From assembly GCF_036013525.1 (NCBI RefSeq), contig NZ_CP107853.1, positions 4,154,001 to 4,218,000 of the forward strand: a stretch of DNA of 64,000 nt. Reading direction: 5' to 3'. Below the pieces are notes generated by a model, which had not been told where the DNA came from, did no database searches, and saw nothing but the letters and a program-made list of their open reading frames with translations. This DNA is from Nonomuraea sp. NBC_00507 (GTDB taxonomy: Bacteria > Actinomycetota > Actinomycetes > Streptosporangiales > Streptosporangiaceae). The position numbers were made by a program, and so were the translations under genes. Below, one piece after another: positions 1 to 9,786 of this stretch. How positions within the stretch are numbered: the first letter of the stretch is position 1; each line of letters starts with the position of its first letter.

Positions 1-681
1 GTCCGCCCCGAACTCCTCCCGCAGCCGGCGCCGCAGATCCTCATAAGCCGCCAGCGCCTCGCTCTGCCGCCCGGCCAGATAGAGCGCCCGCACGTGCACG
101 GCCCGCAGCCGCTCGCGCAGCGGATGCCGGGCCACCAGGTCGGCCAGCTCGGCGGCGACCAGCGCGTGCTCGCCCAGCCCGAGCCGCGCCTCGGCCAGCT
201 CCTCCATCGCCACGAGCCGCTGCTCGTCCAGCCGTGCCACGGCGGCCTGCGCGAACGGCTCGTCGGCGAACTCGGCATAGGCGCCGCCGCGCCACAGAGC
301 CAGCGCCTGCCGCAGCAGCGAGGCCCGTTCGCCGGGGCCGTCGGCGTGTTGCGCGCGCCCGAGCAGCGTCTCGAACCGGCCGGCGTCCACCGTGTCCGGC
401 TCCACGCGCAGCACGTATCCAGGAGCCCGGTACGCCACCAGCTTTCGATCCTCGAGCACCCCGCGCAGCTGCGACACCTTCACCCGCAGCGCGGCGGGCG
501 CGTCAGCGGGCGGGCGATCGCCCCACAGGTCCTCGACCAGCCGGTCGGCGGAGACCGTCTGGCCGGCGTGGATCAGCAGGCCGGCGAGGAGCGCCCGGAC
601 CTTGGTCTCGACCACCCGGACCGGCTCCCCGTCCGCCGTCCACACGGCGAGCGGCCCCAGCACCCCGAAACGCACATCCAC
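1..681 (-). CDS. SARP/AfsR-type transcriptional regulator, N-terminal part (cut by left edge)
   Basis: About 227 codons are visible, beginning with GTG at 681 (VDVRFGVLGPLAVW); a second in-frame GTG lies two codons later, and no stop is reached before the window edge. The first ~95 residues have the winged-helix Trans_reg_C pattern (ETKVRALLAGLL, then DLWGD and LRVKVSQLRGVL). The rest is a bacterial transcriptional activation domain with its helical repeats (LLRQALALWRGGAYAEF, LREEFGAD at the cut). SARPs bind direct repeats and activate nearby operons. The truncated side may carry NB-ARC or TPR domains, so a large AfsR-like protein cannot be excluded. Only 117 bp separate its start from the 3' end of the maltokinase gene, which is on the same strand upstream of it. 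No link to glucan metabolism is shown by the sequence. Confidence 0.85.
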   Translation of the reverse strand, partial: MDVRFGVLGPLAVWTADGEPVRVVETKVRALLAGLLIHAGQTVSADRLVEDLWGDRPPADAPAALRVKVSQLRGVLEDRKLVAYRAPGYVLRVEPDTVDAGRFETLLGRAQHADGPGERASLLRQALALWRGGAYAEFADEPFAQAAVARLDEQRLVAMEELAEARLGLGEHALVAAELADLVARHPLRERLRAVHVRALYLAGRQSEALAAYEDLRRRLREEFGAD

Positions 682-798
682 CCCCCATAGCCCAGTCCGA
701 GCAGACCATAGCCTCGCGCTCCGACAGTTTTCGCAGCCGAGGCAGACCCGTTGATCGCCAAGGGCGTCGTCCGAGCGGCGTGACCTTGGGGAGCTCTC

Positions 799-2124
799 CT
801 AGCGCGGCCGGAAGGCGGCCAGGGGGATGGGCAACCAGGTGGGCCGGTTCCTGGCCTCGTAGACCACCTCGTACACCGCCTTCGCCAGCTCGAACGCCCG
901 CAGCAGCGCCGCGTCCCCGCGGTTGATCCCGCCGCCGCCCTCCATGTATCCCTCCATGAAGGAGGTCCGGTTGCGGTCCGCCCACTCCTGGGCCCTGGGC
1001 TCCAGCTCGGCCGCCTCCGGATGGCCGGCCAGCAGGTGCCTGGCGGCGTAGTCGAACGAGCGCAGCATCCCCGCCACGTCACGCAGCGGCGACGACAGCG
1101 CCCTGCGCTCGGCCAGCGGCTGCCCGGGCTCGCCCTCGAAGTCCAGCACTACCCAGTCGGTGGGGGTGCGCATGACCTGGCCCAGGTGGTAGTCCCCGTG
1201 AACCCGCTGCACGAACACTTCGGTGGTGAGCTTCTCCACCTGGTGATAGGCGTCCTCCAGGACGCCCACGTGCTGCCGCAGCTCGGGAACCTCGGACACG
1301 GCCCGGCCCAACCGGCGTCTGAAGGCCTCCGCCATGCGCTTGACCTCGTGGGTCTCGACGACGTCCGTAGGGAAGGCGGCGGCCAGCTCGTGGTGCACCT
1401 GGGCGGTGGCGACGCCGAGCCGATGCGACTCGGCCGCGAAGTCGCCTCCCGCGTCGGCGGCCGTGATCTCGGGCATGGAGGCGTACAGGTCGCGCACGCT
1501 GGCCAGCGCCAGGTCCCAACCGTCGTTGGCGTTGGACAGGAACTCCTGCATGATCGCCAGAGTGGTGTCCGTGCCGTCGAGATCGGTCTCGATCCACCCG
1601 TACGGCTGCGCGATGTGCGGGGCTTTCCTGGCGGCCAGGGCGGTGATGATCTCCAGCTCCGGGTTGACCCCTGGGATGAGGCGGCGGAAGAGCTTGCAGA
1701 TGTAGGCGTCGCCGTACACGAGAGAGGTGTTGGACTGCTCGGCCCCGAGCACCAGGCTGCGCGGCGAGGTGTCGATCTCGATGCCGGGGACGTGGCGCAT
1801 GCGCAGGCCGCTGCGGGTCTCGTCGTGGCCCATGCCCTCGAGCAGCCAGCCGGTGCGGTCGGCGTCGTGCGCGGCGTCGTACAGGTAGATGTCGTCGACC
1901 GTGGCGATCAGGGCGTGCGCCAACCGGTCGGGAAGCTCCGTGCGCTCGCCGAGCAGGAGTTGGTAGCGGTCGCGCGAGCCGTCCTGCCAGATGGCGACGA
2001 TCATGTGTCTGAGCCCGGGCGTCAGCTCGACGTCCGAGTCGATCGACAGCTGGTCGATCGGGCGCCCCTTGCCGCCGAACCATCGCTGTCGGCTGATCCA
2101 TGCGGCAAGGAGCTCAGCAAGCAC
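799..2124 (-). CDS. mak: Maltokinase (ATP-dependent, forms maltose 1-phosphate)
   Basis: This 441-residue protein phosphorylates maltose at the anomeric position to give the donor used by GlgE. The N-terminus (RQRWFGGKGR) is the cap typical of actinobacterial maltokinase/Pep2. The C-terminal aminoglycoside-phosphotransferase-like lobe has the catalytic loop VHGDYHLGQ (Asp311) and the metal-binding LDFEGEP (Asp328). The GTG start at 2124 is three bases after the treS stop, and its AGGAGGAG ribosome site is embedded in the last treS codons, so translation is probably coupled. In some relatives mak is fused to treS; here the genes are separate. Order on the minus strand is glgE-treS-mak, a full GlgE pathway apart from the branching enzyme, which is not in view. 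Confidence 0.95.
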   Translation of the reverse strand: MLAELLAAWISRQRWFGGKGRPIDQLSIDSDVELTPGLRHMIVAIWQDGSRDRYQLLLGERTELPDRLAHALIATVDDIYLYDAAHDADRTGWLLEGMGHDETRSGLRMRHVPGIEIDTSPRSLVLGAEQSNTSLVYGDAYICKLFRRLIPGVNPELEIITALAARKAPHIAQPYGWIETDLDGTDTTLAIMQEFLSNANDGWDLALASVRDLYASMPEITAADAGGDFAAESHRLGVATAQVHHELAAAFPTDVVETHEVKRMAEAFRRRLGRAVSEVPELRQHVGVLEDAYHQVEKLTTEVFVQRVHGDYHLGQVMRTPTDWVVLDFEGEPGQPLAERRALSSPLRDVAGMLRSFDYAARHLLAGHPEAAELEPRAQEWADRNRTSFMEGYMEGGGGINRGDAALLRAFELAKAVYEVVYEARNRPTWLPIPLAAFRPR

Positions 2125-2127
2125 GTC

Positions 2128-3831
<1,704 letters not shown>

Positions 3832-3901
3832 GAGCGCCCTCGCCGAGTGCTCATGAGGGAGGCGCTTTCACACACGTTGAAGACTCCCCGCTGAATCTGT
3901 T

Positions 3902-5998
3902 CTACCGTGGCGCGGCTCGGACGGTGAGAATGTGGGCTGGCTGGATATGGGGGTCGAGGCGTACATAGTTGCTCTGCCTCCAGCGGTAGGACTCGCCGGA
4001 GAGCTCGTCATCGACGACGAATTCGGCGCCCCAGTCGAGTCCGAGCGCGGGCAGGTCAAGATCAACGGTTGCCTCGTGGGTGTGGTGCGGATCCAGGTTG
4101 ACGACCGCCAGAACGACGTCGCCCAGCCCGTGCCTTCGTGTGGCCGTGTCATAGGCGCCAGGAAGCCGCTTGGAGAAGCAGACGATGTCCGGTTGGTCGA
4201 CCCTGTGGAATCGTAGATTACGCAATTCCTGCAGCGCCGGATGCGCTCTTCGGAACAAATTCAGGTGGGTGATGAAGGGAGCCAGGCTGCGCCCTTCGCG
4301 TTCGGCCGTAATCCAATCGCGGGGCTTGTACTGATATTTCTCACTATCTAGATATTCCTCGCTGCCTGGGCGAACCGGGATACTTTCGCCGAGTTCGTAC
4401 CCTGAATACACGCCCCAAGTCGGCGACGTGAGCGCGGCCAGCACTGCCCTGATCTTGAACGCCGGGATCCCGCCGTGCTGCAGGTATTCGTGCAGGATGT
4501 CCGGCGTGTTCACGAACAGGTTCGGCCGCAGGTAGGCCGAGGTCTCCTGGGAGAGCTCCGCGAGGTACGTCTCCACGTCGTACTTGGAGTTCTTCCACGT
4601 GTAGTACGTGTACGACTGGTGGAAGCCGATCTTGGCCAGCGTGCGCAACATCGCCGGCCGGGTGAACGCCTCCGACAGGAAGATCACATCCGGGTCGGTC
4701 GTGTGGATGTCGGCCAGCAGCCGCTCCCAGAACCCCACCGGCTTGGTGTGCGGGTTGTCCACCCGGAAGATCCGCACCCCGTGGTCCATCCAGTGCCGCA
4801 CCACCCGCTTGACCTCGGCGTAGATGCCCTCGGGATCCTTGTCGAAGTTGACCGGATAGATGTCCTGGTACTTCTTCGGCGGGTTCTCGGCGTAGGCGAT
4901 CGAGCCGTCGGCCCTGATCGTGAACCACTCGGGGTGCTCCTTGACCCACGGGTGGTCGGGCGAGCACTGCAGCGCGAGATCCAGGGCGACCTCCATGCCC
5001 AGCTCGCGCGTGCGCGCCACGAACTCGTCGAAGTCCTCGATCGTGCCCAGGTCCGGGTGCACCGCGTCGTGGCCGCCGTCCTCCGACCCGATCGCCCAGG
5101 GGGAACCGGGGTCGTCGGGCTCCGGGCTCAGCGTGTTGTTGCGGCCCTTCCTGAACGTGCTGCCGATGGGGTGGACGGGCGGCAGGTAGACGACGTCGAA
5201 CCCCATCTTGGCGACCGCGGGGAGCCTCTTCGCGGCTGTCTGGAAGGTTCCGGACTTGGAGATGCCGTTGTCGTTGACGATCGCCCCCTCCGACCGGGGG
5301 AAGAACTCGTACCACGAGCCGTAGAGCGCCCGGCGCCGGTCCACCCTGATCTTGTGGGACTTGGACCGGGTCACCAGCTCGCGGTAGGGGTGCGCGCCCA
5401 GCAATGCGGCGGTCTCGGGCAACTGCGCGATCGACAACCGGGCTCGGGGGTCCAGGTTCTCATCACGCAGCGTGGCGGAGATCGACAGCAGCGCCGCCCG
5501 GTGCCCGCAGGTGCTCTCGCCGTTGCCGTTCCCCTTTTTTTGCCCATTTGTGCCGTTATTGCTGCCCTTGCCGCTCGTGGGTGCGCCGTTGGGGCAGTCC
5601 GGCGTGCGCACGGCCTTGGCGGCCCGCTCGAAGAGCCGGGCGCCTTCCTCGCACATGAGATCGACGTCCATACCGCGCGGGATCTTGATCTCCGCGTCGT
5701 GCAGCCACGTGTGGATCGGGTCGCTCCACGCCTCCACGCGGAAGAGCCAGTCGCCCTCCGCGGGCAGGGACACGTCCACGCCCCAGCGGTCAGTGCCGGG
5801 CGCGAGCTCGCGCATCGGTCTCAGGCGACCACGCTGCCCGTCGGGCGCGGTGAGCACCACGCCCGCGGCCACGGCGTCGTGGCCCTCTCTGAACACGGTC
5901 GCCGAGACCTGGAAGGTCTCGCCGGCGACCGCTTTGGCGGGCCACTGCCCGCAGTCGACGACGGGGGAGATGTCCGAGATGGGAATTCGTCCGATCAT
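3902..5998 (-). CDS. glgE: Alpha-1,4-glucan:maltose-1-phosphate maltosyltransferase
   Basis: GlgE (698 residues) transfers maltosyl units from maltose 1-phosphate onto alpha-1,4-glucan. After an N-terminal beta-sandwich domain, the GH13_3 catalytic domain carries YLPPVHPIG, FRVDNPH (nucleophile Asp414) and IFLSEAFTRP (acid/base Glu443); the C-terminal part contains YSGYELGE and ends with a beta domain. Residues ~133-163, between the N-terminal and helical regions, form an unusual Asn/Gly/Lys-rich low-complexity insertion; its DNA is AT-richer than the rest of the gene and includes a 7-base T run. The ATG at 5998 has only a weak ribosome site. It heads the glgE-treS-mak operon and is divergent from glgP. 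Confidence 0.97.
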   Translation of the reverse strand: MIGRIPISDISPVVDCGQWPAKAVAGETFQVSATVFREGHDAVAAGVVLTAPDGQRGRLRPMRELAPGTDRWGVDVSLPAEGDWLFRVEAWSDPIHTWLHDAEIKIPRGMDVDLMCEEGARLFERAAKAVRTPDCPNGAPTSGKGSNNGTNGQKKGNGNGESTCGHRAALLSISATLRDENLDPRARLSIAQLPETAALLGAHPYRELVTRSKSHKIRVDRRRALYGSWYEFFPRSEGAIVNDNGISKSGTFQTAAKRLPAVAKMGFDVVYLPPVHPIGSTFRKGRNNTLSPEPDDPGSPWAIGSEDGGHDAVHPDLGTIEDFDEFVARTRELGMEVALDLALQCSPDHPWVKEHPEWFTIRADGSIAYAENPPKKYQDIYPVNFDKDPEGIYAEVKRVVRHWMDHGVRIFRVDNPHTKPVGFWERLLADIHTTDPDVIFLSEAFTRPAMLRTLAKIGFHQSYTYYTWKNSKYDVETYLAELSQETSAYLRPNLFVNTPDILHEYLQHGGIPAFKIRAVLAALTSPTWGVYSGYELGESIPVRPGSEEYLDSEKYQYKPRDWITAEREGRSLAPFITHLNLFRRAHPALQELRNLRFHRVDQPDIVCFSKRLPGAYDTATRRHGLGDVVLAVVNLDPHHTHEATVDLDLPALGLDWGAEFVVDDELSGESYRWRQSNYVRLDPHIQPAHILTVRAAPR

Positions 5999-6241
5999 CG
6001 CATTTCAAGGGTTTGCGGCGGCGCACCCGGTGCCGCCGGAGGCTTTCCTCGGCAGGAACGATCCTTGCACGTAAATTGTGGACAGCAACGGATAGACCTC
6101 CCGAGTGTGGTGCGGGAGAGCCCAACAACATGGAAAGTTGCCCCAATGCTCCCTCTTCATGCTTGTTCCCGGAAGGGGTTTGAAGGGCGTTCCTGGGGGT
6201 GAAGGACTGACTGGTCCCTCCTAGCCCGTAGGGTGCACATC
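5999..6241. promoter_or_regulatory. Divergent glgE/glgP promoter region
   Basis: This 243-bp gap separates the divergent glgE and glgP genes and must hold both promoters. On the minus strand TTGCTG (6088-6083), 17 bases, then AGGATC (6065-6060) is a plausible glgE promoter. On the plus strand two hairpins lie in the likely glgP leader: CTCCCG/CGGGAG arms at 6098-6103 and 6113-6118, and CAAC/GTTG arms at 6123-6126 and 6137-6140. No known riboswitch consensus is recognised. The assignments are from pattern reading only. Confidence 0.35.
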
Positions 6242-8824
6242 GTGAGAGCAATCCGCCGGTTCACCGTCCGCACCGTTCTGCCCGCGGAGCTGGCCGCCCT
6301 CGGCGAGCTCGTGCACAATCTCCGCTGGTCGTGGCACCCGGAGACGATGGATCTCTTCGCCGAGGTCGACGCGGAGCTCTGGGAGCAGGTCGGGCACGAT
6401 CCCGTGGCCCTGCTCGGCGCCGTCACACCGGCCCGGCTGACCGAGCTGGCCGCCGACCGCCGTTTCCTGCGCCGTCTCGCCGACGCCGCCGATGACCTGC
6501 GCGAATACATGACCTCACCGCGCTGGTATCAGACGCTGCCCGACAGCGCCGCCGCCATCGCCTACTTCTCGCCGGAATACGGCATCGCGGCCGCGCTGCC
6601 GCAGTATTCCGGCGGCCTCGGCATCCTGGCGGGCGACCACCTCAAAGCGGCCAGCGACCTGGGCGTGCCGATCCTCGCGGTCGGCCTGCTCTACCGGCAC
6701 GGCTACTTCACGCAGTCGCTCTCGCCCGAGGGCTGGCAGCTGGAGCACTACCCGTCGCTCGACGCGGGCGGCCTGCCGCTGTCCCTGCTCAAGGAGCCCG
6801 ACGGTACCGCCGTCAAGATCCGCCTGGCCCTGCCGGAGGAGCGCGTGCTGCACGCGCAGGTGTGGGTGGCGCAGGTGGGCCGGGTGCCGCTGCTGCTGCT
6901 CGACTCCGATGTGGCCGACAACGACAACCCCGCCCGCGACATCACCGACCGCCTCTACGGCGGCGGCACCGACCACCGGCTCATGCAGGAGCTGCTGCTG
7001 GGCGTCGGCGGCGTGCGCGCCATCAGGGCCTACTGCCGCATCACCGGCCATGCCGAGCCCGAGGTCTTCCACACCAACGAGGGCCACGCCGGCTTCCTCG
7101 GCCTGGAGCGCATCCGCGAGCTGACCGAGGCCCGCCTCTCCTTCGACGAGGCGCTGGAGGCCGTGCGGGCGGGCACGGTGTTCACCACGCACACGCCCGT
7201 GCCCGCGGGCATCGACCGGTTCCCCCGCGACATGATCGAGCGCCACTTCGGCGGCTCGGCCGCCTGGCCCACCGTGCCCGTCGAGCGCATCCTGGCGCTG
7301 GGTGCGGAGGCCGACCCCAGCCGGTTCAACATGGCGGTCATGGGCATGCGGCTGGCCCAGCGGGTCAACGGCGTGTCCGAGCTGCACGGCCAGGTCAGCA
7401 GGGACATGTTCAAGGCCCTCTGGCCGGGATTCGACCTGGACGAGGTCCCGATCGGGTCCATCACCAACGGTGTGCACGCCCCGACCTGGGTCGGCCGCGA
7501 GCTCATGGAGCTGGCCGGCCGCGAGCTTCCCTCGCTGCTGGAGCGGGCCCGCGGCTGGGAGGGCATCCAGAAGATCCCCGACAGCGACATCTGGAAGATC
7601 AGGGGCACGCAACGGCGCCGCCTGGTCGAGGGCGCCAGGATCCGTCTCCGCAAGGCCTGGCGCGAGCGCGGCGCCTCCGACGCCGAGCTGGGGTGGATCG
7701 ACGACGCGCTCGACCCCGATGTGCTGACGATCGGCTTCGCCCGGCGCGTGCCGTCGTACAAGCGGCTCACGCTCATGCTGCACGACCCCCAGCGGCTGAC
7801 CGAGCTCCTGCTCGACCCGCACAAGCCGGTCCAGATCGTGATCGCCGGCAAGGCCCACCCCGCCGACGAGGGCGGCAAGAAGCTGATCCAGCAGATCGTC
7901 AAGTTCGCCGACCAGCAGCACGTCAGGCACCGGATCGTGTTCCTGCCCGACTATGACATGGCGCTGGGCCAGCTCATGGTCCAGGGATGCGACGTGTGGC
8001 TGAACAACCCGCTGCGGCCCCTGGAGGCGTCCGGCACCTCCGGCATGAAGTCCGCGCTGAACGGCGGGCTCAACCTGTCCATCCGCGACGGCTGGTGGGA
8101 CGAGTGGTACGACGGGACCAACGGCTGGGCCATCCCCACCGCCGACGGCGTGAGCGACCCGGAGCGGCGGGACGAGCTGGAGGCCGCCGCCCTGTACGAC
8201 CTGATCGAGCACGAGGTGTCCGACCGGTTCTACGACCGTCCCATGGACGGACTGCCGCGGCGCTGGATGGAGATGGTCAAGCACACCCTGGCCTCGCTCG
8301 GGCCCAAGGTGCTCGCGGGGCGCATGCTCAGGGACTACGTGGTGGGTCTCTACATCCCGGCCGCGGAGGCCGCCAGGGCGCTGTCGGCAGACTCGTACGC
8401 GCCGGCGAAGGCGTTCGCCGCCTGGCGGGTCCGGGTCACCCGGGCCTGGCCCGGCGTCCGGGTGGAGCACGTCGAGGCGTTGGGCGTGGGGGACACGCCT
8501 GAGGTCGGCGCCACCGTGGAGTTGCACGCCACCATCGCGCTCGGCGATCTGGAGGCCGATGACGTGCTGGTCGAGGCGGCCTATGGGAAGGTCGGGCCGC
8601 ACGACGAGCTGGTGCATCCCTCCTACGCGAAGCTGACCGTGGGGTCGGTGGATGACGACGGGAGGGCGCACTACACGGGCACGGTGCCGCTCGACCGCAC
8701 GGGTGCTTACGGGTACACCGTCCGGGTGGTCCCCTACCACCCGCTCCTCGCGACCCCCGCGGAACTGGGGCTGATCGCCGTGCCCGAGGAACCCGCGGGC
8801 ATGACGAACGGCACGTTGCGCTAA
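6242..8824 (+). CDS. glgP: Glycogen/alpha-glucan phosphorylase
   Basis: GlgP (about 860 residues) releases glucose 1-phosphate from alpha-1,4-glucan chains with pyridoxal phosphate. It belongs to the longer actinobacterial/archaeal-type alpha-glucan phosphorylases: an N-terminal DUF3417 region (LGELVHNLRWSWHPE) is followed by the phosphorylase body with YFSPEYGI, GGLGILAGDHLKAASD and EVFHTNEGHAGFL. The PLP-binding lysine is in GTSGMKSALNGGLNLS (about residue 603). The start is uncertain: GTG at 6233 and GTG at 6242 are both in frame; I prefer 6242 because relatives begin with the equivalent of VRAIRRFTVR. Being divergent from glgE-treS-mak, it places glucan breakdown beside glucan synthesis. 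Confidence 0.95.
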   Translation: MRAIRRFTVRTVLPAELAALGELVHNLRWSWHPETMDLFAEVDAELWEQVGHDPVALLGAVTPARLTELAADRRFLRRLADAADDLREYMTSPRWYQTLPDSAAAIAYFSPEYGIAAALPQYSGGLGILAGDHLKAASDLGVPILAVGLLYRHGYFTQSLSPEGWQLEHYPSLDAGGLPLSLLKEPDGTAVKIRLALPEERVLHAQVWVAQVGRVPLLLLDSDVADNDNPARDITDRLYGGGTDHRLMQELLLGVGGVRAIRAYCRITGHAEPEVFHTNEGHAGFLGLERIRELTEARLSFDEALEAVRAGTVFTTHTPVPAGIDRFPRDMIERHFGGSAAWPTVPVERILALGAEADPSRFNMAVMGMRLAQRVNGVSELHGQVSRDMFKALWPGFDLDEVPIGSITNGVHAPTWVGRELMELAGRELPSLLERARGWEGIQKIPDSDIWKIRGTQRRRLVEGARIRLRKAWRERGASDAELGWIDDALDPDVLTIGFARRVPSYKRLTLMLHDPQRLTELLLDPHKPVQIVIAGKAHPADEGGKKLIQQIVKFADQQHVRHRIVFLPDYDMALGQLMVQGCDVWLNNPLRPLEASGTSGMKSALNGGLNLSIRDGWWDEWYDGTNGWAIPTADGVSDPERRDELEAAALYDLIEHEVSDRFYDRPMDGLPRRWMEMVKHTLASLGPKVLAGRMLRDYVVGLYIPAAEAARALSADSYAPAKAFAAWRVRVTRAWPGVRVEHVEALGVGDTPEVGATVELHATIALGDLEADDVLVEAAYGKVGPHDELVHPSYAKLTVGSVDDDGRAHYTGTVPLDRTGAYGYTVRVVPYHPLLATPAELGLIAVPEEPAGMTNGTLR

Positions 8825-8889
8825 CCGCGACCTATCACGGCACTTCCGGCCCTGCTCGGGCATTGGCGGCAGGGGGCATAATCGGGACC

Positions 8890-9786
8890 GTGGACGACAG
8901 CGGCAACGGCCTGCGGGCCGACACTCTGGTGGCCACGGTTCGCGGTGTGCTGCCGTCCCTGACGCCGGCCGCCCAGACCGTCGCACGCCTCATCCTGGAA
9001 GACCCCGCCACGGTGGCCAGGAGCACCATCACGGAGCTCTCCGCCGCCTCGGGCACTAGCGAGGCCACGATCGTGCGGACGGCCCGGCTCCTCGGGTTCG
9101 CCGGCTATCCGCAGCTGCGCCTGGCCCTGGCGGCCGCCGCCGCGCAGCCGGACCGGCTGGTGCCCGGCGACCTGGCCCCCGACGACCCGCTGTCGGAGGT
9201 GATCCAGAAGGTCGCGCGGGCCGAGTCCGAGGCGATCAACGACACGGTGGCCCAGCTGACCTCGGAGCGGCTCGGCCTGGTCGTCGACGCCATCGTCGCG
9301 GCCCGGCGGATCGACGCCTACGGGGTCGGCGCCTCCGGCCTCGTGGCCGAGGACGTCGCGCAGAAGCTGCTGCGCATCGGCCTGTCCAGCCACGCCTTCC
9401 AGGACGCGCACCTGGCGCTGACCAGCGCGGTCCTGCTCAGGGCAGGGGACGTGGCGATCGGGATCAGCACCTCGGGGGAGACCCCCGACGTGATCGAGCC
9501 CCTGCTGCGGGCGAAGGAGGCGGGCGCGACCACGGTCGCGATCACCAACAACCCGCGCTCGTCGATCGCGGAGCTGGCCGAGCACGTGCTGATCTCCGCC
9601 GGGCGTGAGACGGAGTTCCGTCCCGGCGCCCTGGCCAGCAGGATCAGCCAGCTCCTCGTCGTCGACTGCTTGTTCGTCGGCGTCGCCCAGCGCACGTACG
9701 ACTCCTCTCAGGAGGCGCTCGCGAGCACCAGGCGCGCCGTCAAGGAGTTCACCCGGAGAAACTCACCTGCACGTCGTCAGCTTTGA
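8890..9786 (+). CDS. MurR/RpiR-family transcriptional regulator (HTH + SIS)
   Basis: The 298-residue protein has an N-terminal RpiR helix-turn-helix (residues ~10-85, including ITELSAASGTSEATIVRTAR) and a C-terminal SIS sugar-phosphate-binding domain (ISTSGETPDVIEPLLRAKEA, ITNNPRSSIAELAEHVL). Such proteins usually repress sugar-phosphate or amino-sugar genes until a phosphosugar binds. The GTG at 8890 is favoured, with an AGGGGG element about 12 bases upstream; an in-frame TTG at 8863 is an alternative. It follows glgP by 65 bp on the same strand, so it could be co-transcribed with it. Its last 38 bases overlap the 3' end of the convergent amidase gene. The target regulon is not shown; sugar phosphates from glucan or MurNAc phosphate are both reasonable guesses. 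Confidence 0.9.
   Translation: MDDSGNGLRADTLVATVRGVLPSLTPAAQTVARLILEDPATVARSTITELSAASGTSEATIVRTARLLGFAGYPQLRLALAAAAAQPDRLVPGDLAPDDPLSEVIQKVARAESEAINDTVAQLTSERLGLVVDAIVAARRIDAYGVGASGLVAEDVAQKLLRIGLSSHAFQDAHLALTSAVLLRAGDVAIGISTSGETPDVIEPLLRAKEAGATTVAITNNPRSSIAELAEHVLISAGRETEFRPGALASRISQLLVVDCLFVGVAQRTYDSSQEALASTRRAVKEFTRRNSPARRQL

Noticed and set aside
6098..6140. Possible glycine-riboswitch-like hairpins upstream of glgP
   Set aside because: The CGGGAGAG-like segment is suggestive, but the core CGCCGAAGG element and tandem arrangement are absent and glgP is not a glycine gene.
6515..8986. Long open frame antisense to glgP (823 codons)
   Set aside because: High-GC genes give long antisense frames; its sequence has no domain pattern and the plus-strand protein is a clear phosphorylase.
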